Notes: generated by a model from the letters alone, not told the origin. A stretch of 64,000 nucleotides of DNA from Paenibacillus sp. RC334 (GCF_030034735.1 NZ_CP125370.1:4821001-4885000), one strand, 5' to 3'. Positions 18,381-28,109 are shown, numbered from the stretch's first letter. Program-made: numbers and translations.

Positions 18381-19787
18381 TTACAAATACCCGCCGGTGC
18401 TGTGATCATAAGCATGATTCTTTTCATTTTCACGCACGCCCAGACAAAACTTCTGATACAAATGCTGCTGTTCCGGGGTAGCAAAATTCCGGTGCTGCTC
18501 AAACAAAGCCATGCAACCGATAATATGCTCAGTATAGCTATTGTCTACAGACAGCTGCAAGCAATGCAGTGTTTGCCCCAGTCCCTTCGCATAATCACCC
18601 TTCCGAAAATGATATTCGGCATACACCTTGCAAAAGGAGGCGAAGCGGAATGCATTAAAATGCTTGCGGTAGTGAGTGTCCCATTGATCCGGGGCAAGCT
18701 CCCAGAAGCTCTTGAGTTGCTCGCTGAATAGCCCCAGCTCGGCATCCGCAAAGTAACCGAACCTGTTCGCTGATTCCAGCAGCGTATTCAAGCCTTCCAG
18801 TGTCTCGTCCGGATGCTCGCGCAAATACGTAATATATTCATAAATTGCAGAGGTATTGCCCATTTTAATTTCGATACAGAGCCGATTGCCTTGAGCATAC
18901 ACACGATGCATGTCCACTACTTTCCGGCCTTCCTCGTCCAATCCTTCAAACCAGCTCAAATCTGCATACCCATCAATCCATTTCTTGGATTCCTCATACC
19001 TGCCCTGAAACTCATAGCAGCTGGCCTTGAGCAGATGACCCTGTGCATAATAGTAGACAAGCGGTTTGAGCAACTCCAGATGCTCATCTCCAAAGCGGTT
19101 CCGATTGCGGTATAGCGCCTGAGCCAATTCTCGCAGCTCGTCCGCATACATTTCCATCTCGGACCATTGCATTTTTAACGCAAACACTTGAGATAGCATA
19201 TGTAAGCCTTCCAATGCGTAAGTTTCCGGCAACCGACCACGGTACAAATGGAATTGTACAGCAGCCTTCAAGCTCCGTTTGTTATCCTTGATCTGAACCT
19301 GGAATATACGGAAATAGCTGATCGCTAACCGCTCGGAGTGGGTATATTTTTCACTCTCGATGACGCAATTGTACAGCAGCATAGCGGCTTCATATCTGTC
19401 GTCTTCAAACATCGCTTCTGCGGTCTCAAAAATAGCCGGAATGTTCGATAAATCATCCATCAGATAGCCAAGTACGCTGCAAATACATTCCAGCTTGTTC
19501 AGCTCTGAACAACGGAGAAGAAACGGACGTAACCTCCTCCAGTGCGGTAAGGAATGAATAAAACATTCATCCACATACATCTCGAACAAGGCCCCTTCTT
19601 CCAATCCCATAGCCCCGGTAATCAGATCAAGCTGATTAACTGAAATCGGCCGTGGGGGATTCCGGTTAAGTATACCACTAAGTGTACCCGGATTTACCTT
19701 GGAAGCGTCTGCGAAACATTGCATGGAAATACCTTCACGCTGAATATACTTTTCAATTTCTGCACGAATCGTGGTGTTTTTTTCCAA
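18381..19787 (-). CDS. HTH (XRE-like) regulator with long TPR-type helical domain
   Basis: A large cytoplasmic regulator: an XRE-type HTH at about residues 8-60 (YIQREGISMQCFADASKVNPGTLSGILNR) followed by about 400 residues of alpha-helical TPR-like repeats. The architecture resembles RRNPP peptide-sensing receptors, but I see no secreted pheromone gene next to it. I chose the TTG start because GGAGGGGG lies about nine bases upstream; an ATG 13 codons earlier (19826) has only AAAAGG placed too close. Similar proteins are common and paralogous in Paenibacillus (recollection). The target genes are unknown. Confidence 0.75.
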   Translation of the reverse strand: MEKNTTIRAEIEKYIQREGISMQCFADASKVNPGTLSGILNRNPPRPISVNQLDLITGAMGLEEGALFEMYVDECFIHSLPHWRRLRPFLLRCSELNKLECICSVLGYLMDDLSNIPAIFETAEAMFEDDRYEAAMLLYNCVIESEKYTHSERLAISYFRIFQVQIKDNKRSLKAAVQFHLYRGRLPETYALEGLHMLSQVFALKMQWSEMEMYADELRELAQALYRNRNRFGDEHLELLKPLVYYYAQGHLLKASCYEFQGRYEESKKWIDGYADLSWFEGLDEEGRKVVDMHRVYAQGNRLCIEIKMGNTSAIYEYITYLREHPDETLEGLNTLLESANRFGYFADAELGLFSEQLKSFWELAPDQWDTHYRKHFNAFRFASFCKVYAEYHFRKGDYAKGLGQTLHCLQLSVDNSYTEHIIGCMALFEQHRNFATPEQQHLYQKFCLGVRENEKNHAYDHSTGGYL

Positions 19788-19856
19788 AGGGACACCCCCT
19801 CCATCAAATGATGGTGACTTTTTCATTACCTTTTAAACCAAAATTTGTTTAATCAA

Positions 19857-19885
19857 AGTATATGTCTAATTATAACGGAGGTCAA
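19857..19885 (-). promoter_or_regulatory. sigma-A promoter of the HTH-TPR gene
   Basis: Minus strand TTGACC and TATACT separated by 17 bases. The gap 19886-20130 otherwise holds only a small hairpin (19952-19980) and no supported gene. Confidence 0.7.
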
Positions 19886-19951
19886 TAACTTAAACGCGAC
19901 TCAGGACATATAAAATTACGAATTTCGTACGATTTCAAATAATCCGTGTGC

Positions 19952-19980
19952 AAAAAAACCACCCCTGAAGGGACAGTCTT
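19952..19980 (-). terminator. weak terminator downstream of the nucleotidase gene
   Basis: Minus strand GTCCCT-TC-AGGGGT with wobble pairs is followed by GGTTTTTTTG. The stem is short, so it is a candidate only; it is about 150 bases past the nucleotidase stop. Confidence 0.5.
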
Positions 19981-20130
19981 TGCTCAACATTTGATGCCAT
20001 AGGCTCATAAAGAATGGAAATGAGTCCGCTTTTCCCTCGTTGGATATGTTGTCATGTGTTGCTTACATACCGTATAACGGGGGAGCTTTCCGTTTGGATC
20101 ACTTTGGATTCAATTTTTAAAAAAAAGAAT

Positions 20131-22092
20131 TCAGGATCGTCCGAAATCCAGGGCAAACTTGGCGTATCCCTCTGCGGTCAATCCTTCATAAAGCAACTCC
20201 GAATAGGCTTGGGCGGCATCTGTTGCTTGCGGTGAGGTCAGGAATGTCACGTGCGGGCGGCCCGGCCATGGTGAGAGGGACCAGTGACCGTCTGCTTTGG
20301 GCGTCAACGTCTTCATATGCCGCACATATTCGGTCAGCACATGCCGATTTTCATCCGGTGAAGCGAGTACGATTCGTTCCCCACCCGGATTGACCAATGT
20401 AGAAGAAAACGCACGATAATTGTTCGTGACAACCAAATAGCTTCGCTGCATATCCATCGGCGCTCCATCCAAGGACATATGAATGATTCTGTGCGCATCC
20501 GGTTCCTTCAATATTCCAGCAGCATCATATCTGGCGGGCTGCGTCACATCAATCTGATACCTAATCCCGTCAATGATATCGAAGTTAAAGCTCGGAAAAT
20601 CCGAATCAATCAGCTCTTGCTCCTGTTCTGCATAAGGATCAATTTGTCGGAATTGTCCGGCAGACCATTCGAGCCATTCCCGAATTTCTCCCCCGGTCAG
20701 TCGGACGACATGCAGTGTGTTTGGAAAATTGTACAGATCGGCGATATGCTTGATTGCCAAAGTCCCCGCCGGAATATCGGTATAATACGAGGGCCCGTAT
20801 CTGCCGCCTGTTTTAAAGGGAGCCGCTGCCGACAAAACGGGCAGACCTTCGTACTCACTCCCCTGCATCTGCTGCTTCACATACCAAATTTGCGCGTCGT
20901 TCACGAGTTGAACGGAAGCATCGTCTATCACCTGGGCAAAAAAGCTGTTTACTGCTAATGTCGTCTGGCCAACAGGTGCGCGAATATAGTCCAGCGTTCC
21001 GGCATGCTCTTCCGCAACCGCCTGCTGAATGGCAGTATCCGGCTGCACCAGCGCTTGCTTGCGTACTGGATCATACACCGGACGTACCTCTGCAGAAGAG
21101 GCAGCCACTTGCCACGCTCCGTCCATAAGGGTCAGGTCCAGATCTATGACACCCAGATGATCTCCCCAAAAGCCCGGCTCTACCGCCGGAATATCATGTA
21201 TGGTGCCTCGCTCCACGTCAACACGAGTTTTACCAACAAACGAAGGGCCGGGGAATACTTTATGCGCATGACCAAACAAAATAGCGTCGATCCCTTCTAC
21301 ATTGCTCAGATGCAGCACCGCATTTTCCATATATGGCGTTTCAGGAATATCTTCGAAGCCCGCGTGAGGCATGGCAATAATCAAATCTGCTCCCTCTGCC
21401 TTCATTTGCGGAATAAACCGTCTTGCTGTCTCCAGCATATCCTTGACGATGATTTTTCCTTCCAGCCACGCCTTGTCCCATTGCATAATTTGCGGAGGCA
21501 CAAACCCGATAATCCCCACCTTCAACAAATGCTTGCCGCCTGCTTCATCCTCCACCGTCTTATCCAGTATCAGATAAGGTGTAAAGTAATTTCGTTCTTT
21601 TTCCACGACTGTATGGCTATCTGTAAAAATATCTTTCTTCGTATCTATATCTGTATCCGCCTGCATATAGATGTTGGCATTGATAAAAGGAAACTTGGCT
21701 CCTTGAATGCAAGTCTGTAAATATTCCAATCCATAGTTAAATTCGTGATTCCCGATATTGCCCGCTTCGTACCCAAGCAGATTCATCGCTTTGTAGGCAG
21801 GATGCACGGCGTTCGGGTCCTGTTGGAGAAGCTGTACAGCATAATCCCCCATCGGATTGCCTTGAATAACATCCCCGTTATCCAGCAGCAGGTGGTTAGG
21901 TACCTCGGACCGAGCTGCCTGGATTAGACTGGCTGTTTGCGCAAGACCGTACTGTAACGTTTCCCGATCCGTATAATAATCGTAATTCCACAAGCTGACA
22001 TGCAGATCGGTCGTAACCATAATGCGAAATTTCACCCTCACAGGACATAACGTCTGCTGTCGTACCTCTTTATTGATATCTGAAATATCCAA
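20131..22092 (-). CDS. bifunctional 2',3'-cyclic-nucleotide phosphodiesterase / 5'(3')-nucleotidase
   Basis: A 653-residue CpdB/UshA-type enzyme. The N-terminal metallophosphoesterase domain shows VTTDLHVSLWNYDY (Asp29, His31), LLLDNGDVIQGNP, IGNHEFNYG, IIAMPHAGFED and LFGHAHKVFPG, the complete metal ligand set; the C-terminal half (about 360-570) is the nucleotidase substrate domain. No signal peptide is visible at the N-terminus, unusual because relatives are exported, so it may act inside the cell or leave by another route. It would release phosphate from nucleotides. PhoP-like repeats upstream and the divergent phn operon support a phosphate-starvation role. Confidence 0.88.
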   Translation of the reverse strand: MDISDINKEVRQQTLCPVRVKFRIMVTTDLHVSLWNYDYYTDRETLQYGLAQTASLIQAARSEVPNHLLLDNGDVIQGNPMGDYAVQLLQQDPNAVHPAYKAMNLLGYEAGNIGNHEFNYGLEYLQTCIQGAKFPFINANIYMQADTDIDTKKDIFTDSHTVVEKERNYFTPYLILDKTVEDEAGGKHLLKVGIIGFVPPQIMQWDKAWLEGKIIVKDMLETARRFIPQMKAEGADLIIAMPHAGFEDIPETPYMENAVLHLSNVEGIDAILFGHAHKVFPGPSFVGKTRVDVERGTIHDIPAVEPGFWGDHLGVIDLDLTLMDGAWQVAASSAEVRPVYDPVRKQALVQPDTAIQQAVAEEHAGTLDYIRAPVGQTTLAVNSFFAQVIDDASVQLVNDAQIWYVKQQMQGSEYEGLPVLSAAAPFKTGGRYGPSYYTDIPAGTLAIKHIADLYNFPNTLHVVRLTGGEIREWLEWSAGQFRQIDPYAEQEQELIDSDFPSFNFDIIDGIRYQIDVTQPARYDAAGILKEPDAHRIIHMSLDGAPMDMQRSYLVVTNNYRAFSSTLVNPGGERIVLASPDENRHVLTEYVRHMKTLTPKADGHWSLSPWPGRPHVTFLTSPQATDAAQAYSELLYEGLTAEGYAKFALDFGRS

Positions 22093-22147
22093 TCCTGTTC
22101 TCTCCCTCAGCTTCGGTCTTAGAGCTTGAACAAGTCTAACAGGGTAC

Positions 22148-22164
22148 TGTTAAGAGAATGTTAA
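22148..22164 (-). promoter_or_regulatory. PhoP (Pho box) direct repeats for the nucleotidase gene
   Basis: On the minus strand two perfect TTAACA hexamers are spaced by five bases (11-base period), matching the Bacillus PhoP recognition pattern. A weaker third repeat follows at the same period. Confidence 0.65.
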
Positions 22165-22253
22165 ATGAACAGAAATGAGAGAGTATAAGATATATTTTAC
22201 ATACTTTTTACCAAAGTCAGGAATGGTTTTTACCCTAGCGACCGGACTAGCTG

Positions 22254-22293
22254 TTAAGATTCTGTTTGTCACAGAATTTACAGACTTTTTCAA
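22254..22293 (+). promoter_or_regulatory. PhoP-like direct repeats for the phn operon
   Basis: TTAAGA, TTGTCA, TTTACA and TTTCAA follow one another at 11-12 base steps on the plus strand, ending 38 bases before the phnD start codon. Individual repeats are degenerate, but the periodicity fits a Pho box. Confidence 0.5.
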
Positions 22294-22331
22294 TTTTATT
22301 TTCGTTATTACTATTTTAGGGGGAAATTATT

Positions 22332-23300
22332 TTGTTTAAAAAAGCACTGACCTTGTGCATGACCTTCACACTGGCGGCAGGTCTGGCCGCTTGCAGCTCC
22401 AATGCAAGCAATAACAACAGCGCGTCCACTCCAGGCACAGATGGCACGAAAAGCGAAAGCACAGCCTATGTTCCTACAGAGTTAAAAGTACAGTTCGTTC
22501 CTTCACAAAATGCAGATACGCTCGAAGCCAAAGCCAAGCCGCTCGAAAAGCTGCTGGGCGACAAGCTCGGAATTCCGGTAAAAGTAACCGTGTCCCCCGA
22601 CTACAACACGATTGTGGAAGCCATGTCTTCCAAACAGGTAGATGTAGGATTCCTTCCGCCGAATGCCTATGTATTGGCCCACGATAACCGTAAAGCGGCT
22701 GACTTGCTCCTGCAAGCCCAACGCTACGGCATTGAAGACGGTACAGGCAAGGATACAACTGAAAAAGTAAACTTTTATAAAGCGATGATCGTGGTGAAAA
22801 AGGATTCTCCGATTCAAAGCCTGGCTGATCTGAAGGGTAAAAAAGTTGGCTGGCAAAATGTAACCTCCTCCGCAGGCTATGTGTATCCGGCAGCAGAGCT
22901 GAAAAAAGCCGGCGTGGACCCGGACACAGATGTCCAGGGTGTAACGATCAAAGGCCATGATGCTGCTATTCTGGCGCTACTGAACGGTCAGGTTGATGCT
23001 GTAGCTGTTTTCCAGGATGCACGCAACACGGTAAAGAAGGAAATTCCGGATGTATTTGAAAAAACTCGTGTCATTCATTACACAGCTAAAATTCCGAATG
23101 ATACGGTCAGCGTACGTTCCGATATGGATCAGGCGTGGAGAGACAAAATCAGCCAAGCCTTTATAGATATCGCCAAAGACCCTGCGGGCGGCGAAATCAT
23201 TAAAGAAATTTACACGCATGTAGGCTATGAAAAGGGCGACGATAAAAACTTCGATTCTGTACGTGAATATGCCGAAGCCGTCGGCCAAGCGGTTAAGTAA
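22332..23300 (+). CDS. phnD: phosphate/phosphonate ABC transporter substrate-binding lipoprotein
   Basis: A 322-residue PhnD-type lipoprotein receptor. Signal peptide with lipobox LAAC (Cys21), an Asn/Ser-rich linker, then the PhnD fold (VQFVPSQNADTLEAKAKPLEKLLGDKLG; DVGFLPPNAYVLAHD; KKVGWQNVTSSAGYVYPAAELKKAG). It binds phosphonate, phosphite or phosphate at the cell surface for the PhnCEE transporter. The TTG start is fixed by the signal peptide and the upstream AGGGGG. No C-P lyase genes accompany the operon, so the ligand may be phosphate or an aminophosphonate used elsewhere. Confidence 0.9.
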   Translation: MFKKALTLCMTFTLAAGLAACSSNASNNNSASTPGTDGTKSESTAYVPTELKVQFVPSQNADTLEAKAKPLEKLLGDKLGIPVKVTVSPDYNTIVEAMSSKQVDVGFLPPNAYVLAHDNRKAADLLLQAQRYGIEDGTGKDTTEKVNFYKAMIVVKKDSPIQSLADLKGKKVGWQNVTSSAGYVYPAAELKKAGVDPDTDVQGVTIKGHDAAILALLNGQVDAVAVFQDARNTVKKEIPDVFEKTRVIHYTAKIPNDTVSVRSDMDQAWRDKISQAFIDIAKDPAGGEIIKEIYTHVGYEKGDDKNFDSVREYAEAVGQAVK

Positions 23301-23363
23301 TAGGAGCAAACACGTAATTGTAATGAAGCAACAGCTACGAAACAGGCATTACGAATGACAGGG

Positions 23364-23398
23364 CAGCACCGTCCATGTATTCATGGCGGTGTTGTTTT
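23364..23398 (+). other. hairpin between phnD and phnC
   Basis: CAGCACCG-CCATG pairs with CATGG-CGGTGTTG (13 bp, one bulged base) around a TATT loop and is followed by TTTTC. It may act as a partial terminator or RNA-stability element lowering transporter expression relative to the binding protein. Confidence 0.65.
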
Positions 23399-23434
23399 CA
23401 TTCCACCCCATCGGGGGGAGAAAGTTGGGAGCAT

Positions 23435-24205
23435 ATGATCGAATTCCGCAATGTATCGAAAACATACCCGAACGGCACCAAAGGGTTGAACAATATTAAT
23501 CTGACGATTAAAGAGGGCGAAATGGTCGTCATTGTTGGCTTGTCCGGTGCGGGCAAGTCTACTCTGCTGCGTTCCATTAATCGACTGCATGACATTACCT
23601 CCGGCGACATTGTTGTGGGCGGCAGGTCTGTCACGTCTGCCGGAAGCAGCGAGCTGCGCCGTATTCGCCGCGATATCGGCATGATCTTTCAAAGCTTCAA
23701 TCTGGTCAAGCGTTCCACCGTACTCCGCAACGTGCTTTCCGGTCGGGTCGGCTATCATTCGACGCTTCGGACCATCCTCGGTCTCTTTCCGAAGGAGGAT
23801 ATCGAGCTGGCACTAACCGCGCTGGAACGCGTGAACATCCGCGAAAAGGCCTACAGCCGGGCCGATGAGCTGTCCGGCGGTCAACAGCAGCGCGTATCCA
23901 TCGCCCGCGCTCTGGCGCAGGAGGCCAAGATTATTCTGGCGGACGAGCCTGTCGCATCGCTTGATCCGCTGACCACCCGCCAGGTCATGGACGACCTCCA
24001 GCGGATCAATCGTGAAATGCAGATTACGACCATCGTCAATCTGCATTTCATTGATCTGGCGCGCGAATATGCGACGCGGATCATTGGATTGCGTGCCGGA
24101 GAGGTCGTCTTTGACGGCACGCCGGAGGAAGCTACGGATGATGCCTTTGCGGAAATCTACGGCCGGGCCATCAAGCATGATGAGCTGCTGGGAGTGGGAT
24201 CATGA
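23435..24205 (+). CDS. phnC: phosphonate/phosphate ABC transporter ATP-binding protein
   Basis: A 256-residue ATPase with Walker [10 protein letters not shown], signature LSGGQQQRV and Walker B IILADEP followed by VASLDP, of the PhnC family. An upstream in-frame ATG at 23375 lies inside the intergenic hairpin; the start at 23435 is chosen because [14 protein letters not shown] is the usual N-terminus and GGGAG lies just before it. It overlaps phnE by four bases. Confidence 0.93.
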   Translation: MIEFRNVSKTYPNGTKGLNNINLTIKEGEMVVIVGLSGAGKSTLLRSINRLHDITSGDIVVGGRSVTSAGSSELRRIRRDIGMIFQSFNLVKRSTVLRNVLSGRVGYHSTLRTILGLFPKEDIELALTALERVNIREKAYSRADELSGGQQQRVSIARALAQEAKIILADEPVASLDPLTTRQVMDDLQRINREMQITTIVNLHFIDLAREYATRIIGLRAGEVVFDGTPEEATDDAFAEIYGRAIKHDELLGVGS

Positions 24206-25056
24206 AGCCCGACTCCACTGTCCAGCCGCTCTCTTCGACGCCGCCGTCACCGCAAGCCGGACCGCCGCAGCCATCAAAGCCGACCGCAGGGCCAGCCCTG
24301 CCGGGTCGTTACAAGCGTTACGCCACCTGGATGATCTTTATTGTGGTGCTGGTGGCATGCTCCATTCATACGAATGCTACGCCTTACCAGTTGATCGTCG
24401 GCTTGCCGGAGATGGGCAAATTGCTGGGCGAAATGTTTCCTCCTGACTGGAGTTACCTGCCTACCATCTGGAAGCCGATGCTGGAAACCATCCAGATTGC
24501 CATTGTCGGCACGACACTGGGTGCGTTGCTGGCTATTCCTGTTGCGTTGCTGTGCGCCTACAATGTCATGCCGCGCAAGCTGATCTCGCTGCCGATGCGC
24601 ACAATCCTGAACCTCGTGCGGACCGTTCCCGATCTGCTGTTTGCCTCCATCTTTGTGGCGGTGTTCGGCATCGGGCCGTTCGCAGGGATGCTCGCCCTGC
24701 TCTTCTTCTCCTTCGGCATCATTGCGAAGCTGACGTTCGAGGCCATTGAAGCCATTGATCCCGGCCCGCTGGAAGCCATGACCGCCGTTGGCGCGAGCCG
24801 CATTCAGGTGATTGCCTTCGGAGTCGTACCGCAGGCATTGCCCTATTTTGTGTCCTACTTGCTGTACACCTTTGAGGTCAATGTACGTGCGGCCTCTGTT
24901 CTGGGGCTGGTCGGCGCGGGCGGTATCGGCCTGCTGCTCGACCGTTCGCTTGGCCTGTTCCGGTATGACCGGGCAAGCATCATCATTCTACTGACCCTCG
25001 TCATCGTTTTGGCGATTGATTACGGCAGTAACATGCTACGGAGGAAACTATTATGA
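24202..25056 (+). CDS. phnE: phosphonate/phosphate ABC transporter permease
   Basis: A 284-residue PhnE-type permease with about six membrane segments and the EAA-like loop [20 protein letters not shown] that docks the ATPase. A Pro/Ser/Ala-rich cytoplasmic N-terminus of about 35 residues precedes the first membrane helix. Overlaps phnC by four bases and the second permease by four, so all are translationally coupled. Confidence 0.92.
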   Translation: MKPDSTVQPLSSTPPSPQAGPPQPSKPTAGPALPGRYKRYATWMIFIVVLVACSIHTNATPYQLIVGLPEMGKLLGEMFPPDWSYLPTIWKPMLETIQIAIVGTTLGALLAIPVALLCAYNVMPRKLISLPMRTILNLVRTVPDLLFASIFVAVFGIGPFAGMLALLFFSFGIIAKLTFEAIEAIDPGPLEAMTAVGASRIQVIAFGVVPQALPYFVSYLLYTFEVNVRAASVLGLVGAGGIGLLLDRSLGLFRYDRASIIILLTLVIVLAIDYGSNMLRRKLL

Positions 25057-25850
25057 ATGATTCCACACTTCGCAGACCTCTTCGCTCCAGACTGCGTTTA
25101 TGGGCGATAGCCATTCTGCTGATCATCATTTATATTTGGGCTTTCCGTGGGATGCAGTTCGAAGGATTGCAGGGAACCGCCAAAAACGTCTCTCTCGCTA
25201 TACTGGACGGCTTTCTTCATCCTGACTGGTCATTCGTGTACATTCCTGAAGGAGAGGACTTGCTGCGCGGGCTACTGGATACGCTGGTTATCTCCGTTCT
25301 CGGAACCTTCGTATCCGCATTTGTCTGTCTTCCGTTTGCCTTCTGGGCATCCAGCAACATGACTCGGTTACGCCCCTTGTCAGGCAGCGGTAAATTTGTA
25401 CTCAGCGTCATTCGGGTATTTCCTGAAATGATCGTCGCGATCCTGTTCATCAAGGCCGTTGGACCCGGCTCATTCGCGGGTGTGCTTGCCCTCGGTATTC
25501 ACTCGATCGGCATGCTGGCGAAGCTTTTTTCAGAAACGATCGAAAGCGTCGATCACGGGCCGCAGGAAGCCTTGATCGCCTGTGGTGCCAACCGTTTGCA
25601 GGTGATTTTCTTCGCTGTGCTGCCGCAAGTGATTCCACAGTTCCTTTCGTATTCGCTCTACCGTTTTGAAATTAACATCCGTTCCGCAACCACGCTCGGT
25701 CTGGTCGGGGCAGGCGGTATCGGTACTCCGCTGCTGTTTGCGCTCCAAATGCGCAACTGGAACCGTGTAGGTGTCATTTTGCTAGGCATTGTGGTCCTGA
25801 TCATATTAACGGATTTAATTTCCGGCTGGCTGCGCAAGCGGATTGTATAA
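25053..25850 (+). CDS. phnE: phosphonate/phosphate ABC transporter permease, second subunit
   Basis: A 265-residue paralogue of the preceding permease, with the EAA-like loop EALIACGANRLQVIFFAVLPQ and the same GLVGAGGIG block near the C-terminus. Two phnE genes in tandem are common in Gram-positive phn operons and would form the heterodimeric channel. ATGA overlap with the first permease. A terminator follows. Confidence 0.92.
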   Translation: MNDSTLRRPLRSRLRLWAIAILLIIIYIWAFRGMQFEGLQGTAKNVSLAILDGFLHPDWSFVYIPEGEDLLRGLLDTLVISVLGTFVSAFVCLPFAFWASSNMTRLRPLSGSGKFVLSVIRVFPEMIVAILFIKAVGPGSFAGVLALGIHSIGMLAKLFSETIESVDHGPQEALIACGANRLQVIFFAVLPQVIPQFLSYSLYRFEINIRSATTLGLVGAGGIGTPLLFALQMRNWNRVGVILLGIVVLIILTDLISGWLRKRIV

Positions 25851-25871
25851 TCAACAAGATTGAAAATGCCA

Positions 25872-25934
25872 AAAAAGCCTCTCCTGTGTAAAAGGGACAA
25901 CATTACGCTCCCGTTACACAGAAGAGGCTTTTTA
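25872..25934. terminator. bidirectional terminator after the phn operon
   Basis: AAAAAGCCTCT...GTGTAA pairs with TTACAC...AGAGGCTTTTT with T-runs on both strands; it also ends the convergent aminotransferase gene. Confidence 0.9.
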
Positions 25935-25940
25935 GATTCA

Positions 25941-27068
25941 TCAAATGGCCGCTACCTCGTCCATCACCCGCCGGATTTCCTCTGCTGTATTGTAAAAATG
26001 CGGAGCCACGCGGATCACATCCTTCCGTGCCGAAACGATGATATTTTGTCTTCTCAAGCGCCTCTCAACCGCCGATGCATCGGCTACCTCAACAGCGATG
26101 AGGCCAGGTAAAGCTCCTTCCCCGGAAGGCAAACGTATGCTTAACCCTTTGCGGCGGCCATACTCCATAGAAAATTCCAGCAATTCGCTCATATACGCCT
26201 GAATGTCCGTGACCCCGATTTCCAGCAGCAGCTTTAAGGCCGCATTGGCGGCAAAGATACTAATGAATGAAGGCAATCCCGTCTCAAAGCGTCGGGCTCC
26301 TGCCGCCAGAACCGAGCGTGTAATATCAAACCGGGAAGCGGCTTCCTGTCCGAGCCATCCGGTAAGTTTGGGCTTGAAGCGGTCTATCCAATCGTTGCTT
26401 ACATAAAGAAAAGCGACTCCCGGAATCCCCAGCATATATTTGCGGGCTCCTGCCACCAGAATATCCACGCCCATCGCTTTTACATCCATAGGTATGATTC
26501 CCGCAGACTGATAGGCATCTACAAACAGCAACGCCTGATTTCGGTGAGCCACATCCGCCATAGATTTTAGATCCTGCTGAAATCCGTTGGTGTAGTTCAC
26601 ATGGGACACCATAACAAGTGCAGTGTTTTCGGTAATGTGTTTCTCGTACTGCTGCAAAGTAACCTCACCATGCATGGAGGGGATACAACGAATGTGCTCA
26701 CGGAATTGGTCCTGCGCTTGCCAGATGTGCCCTACGGTCGGGAAGTCAGTATCTGCGTACACAATACCTTCTTTTCCCGATACATAAGGAAGTGCAGTTG
26801 CCACCCCGGCAATCGCCTCGGAGGCTGAGGACAGCACCGCAATCTCGTCAGGCTCCGCCCCGATCAGTTTGGCAAAATGTCCTCTGGCCTCCTCCACCCG
26901 TGCCATAGACAAGTCGCCGTTATGCCCGTGTTGCAGCAAGCTTCGATGGTATTCCTCGATTGCAGCAGAAACTGGCCTTGATATGGCTCCTTGGGAGCAG
27001 CTCCCTAGATGAATATGTGAGGACAGCACTGGAAATAGCTGACGGTAGGACTGAAACGGATGTTTCAT
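25941..27068 (-). CDS. class V aminotransferase-fold PLP enzyme
   Basis: A 375-residue PLP-dependent enzyme of the class V fold (cysteine desulfurase / isopenicillin-epimerase-like). The PLP lysine lies in VDILVAGARKYMLGIPG (about residue 205), preceded by LLFVDAYQSAGIIPMDV with the PLP-ring Asp. It lacks a clear catalytic Cys loop for desulfuration, so the reaction is unassigned; kynureninase-like or epimerase-like chemistry is possible. It lies between the phn and sulfate operons on the minus strand; a sulfur-metabolic role is tempting but unproven. Confidence 0.85.
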   Translation of the reverse strand: MKHPFQSYRQLFPVLSSHIHLGSCSQGAISRPVSAAIEEYHRSLLQHGHNGDLSMARVEEARGHFAKLIGAEPDEIAVLSSASEAIAGVATALPYVSGKEGIVYADTDFPTVGHIWQAQDQFREHIRCIPSMHGEVTLQQYEKHITENTALVMVSHVNYTNGFQQDLKSMADVAHRNQALLFVDAYQSAGIIPMDVKAMGVDILVAGARKYMLGIPGVAFLYVSNDWIDRFKPKLTGWLGQEAASRFDITRSVLAAGARRFETGLPSFISIFAANAALKLLLEIGVTDIQAYMSELLEFSMEYGRRKGLSIRLPSGEGALPGLIAVEVADASAVERRLRRQNIIVSARKDVIRVAPHFYNTAEEIRRVMDEVAAI

Positions 27069-27147
27069 AATTCCCTTCGCTCCTCTTGGGCACAGCTACG
27101 TGCCTTGATATGATCATTTTATTATCCATATAAGTCATCTTAGAACA

Positions 27148-27206
27148 AGGGTCTCCCTTCCCATCTTATCGCCAAACATCGACGATAGACGCGAAGAGAG
27201 ACCCTG
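27148..27206 (-). terminator. hairpin/terminator after the sulfate operon
   Basis: Arms AGGGTCTC..CTT and AAG..GAGACCCT enclose a long loop; on the minus strand it is followed by TTGTTCT, a poor T-tract. Termination is plausible but weaker than other sites here. Confidence 0.5.
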
Positions 27207-27233
27207 TGGAATCAAGCATGTTCCTGCGTTTCA

Positions 27234-28109
27234 TTAATGAACCCGTTTGCGCCCAAACCAGCTTTTAAGCACCAAGGTGGCGAGAGCCAACAATAACAGC
27301 AGCGAGGCCACCGCAAAGGATGCCGAGAATTGATATTCGTTATACAAAATTTCCACATGGAGCGGCAGTGTGTTTGTCTCTCCACGGATATGTCCCGAGA
27401 CCACGGACACCGCCCCGAATTCACCCATCGCTCTCGCATTACACAAAATAATGCCATACAGCAGACCCCATTTGATATTCGGCAGCGTCACCTTCCAGAA
27501 AATACGCCAGCCGCGTGCGCCCAGCGTAACCGCCGCTTCTTCCTCCTGGTGTCCCTGATCCTCCATTAGCGGAATCAGCTCCCGCGCTACAAAAGGAAAC
27601 GTGATGAACAGCGTCGCCAATATAATGCCCGGCAAGGCAAAAATAATTTTGATATCATGCTCGTCCAGCCACGGCCCAAGCCAGCCCTGTGCGCCGAATA
27701 CCAACACATACATCAATCCGCCGACGACAGGAGAGATGGCAAAGGGCAAATCAATCAGGGTGACCAGCAGGCCCTTACCACGAAATTGAAACTTTGTAAT
27801 CAGCCAAGCCGCCGCTACGCCAAATACCGTATTCAACGGTACTGTTATCGCCGCCACCAACAGCGTCAGCCGCAGCGCCGACATGGCGTCCGGGTCGCGT
27901 AACGCTTCAACGTATACGCTCCAGCCCTGCTTGAGCGCTTCGGTAAGTACGACGATCAGCGGCAGTACCAGCACCCACAGCAAAGCCAGAAAAGCGGCAC
28001 CGATCAGCGTCCACTTCACCCAAGGGGCTTCGGTTGTAACCCTGTTGGGCGGTGCAGATGAAGGCACAGATGCATGGGTAAGCTCCTGTCCGGTTATCGC
28101 TTGTGACAT
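27234..28109 (-). CDS. cysW: sulfate ABC transporter permease CysW
   Basis: A 291-residue sulfate/thiosulfate permease with about six membrane helices. The ATPase-docking loop EEEAAVTLGARGWRIFWKVTLPNIKWGL and the following AMGEFGAVSVVSGHIRGETNTLPLHVEILYNEY block are characteristic of CysW. It pairs with CysT encoded 75 bases upstream. No CysA ATPase follows, so the energising subunit must be encoded elsewhere or shared. Confidence 0.93.
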   Translation of the reverse strand: MSQAITGQELTHASVPSSAPPNRVTTEAPWVKWTLIGAAFLALLWVLVLPLIVVLTEALKQGWSVYVEALRDPDAMSALRLTLLVAAITVPLNTVFGVAAAWLITKFQFRGKGLLVTLIDLPFAISPVVGGLMYVLVFGAQGWLGPWLDEHDIKIIFALPGIILATLFITFPFVARELIPLMEDQGHQEEEAAVTLGARGWRIFWKVTLPNIKWGLLYGIILCNARAMGEFGAVSVVSGHIRGETNTLPLHVEILYNEYQFSASFAVASLLLLLALATLVLKSWFGRKRVH

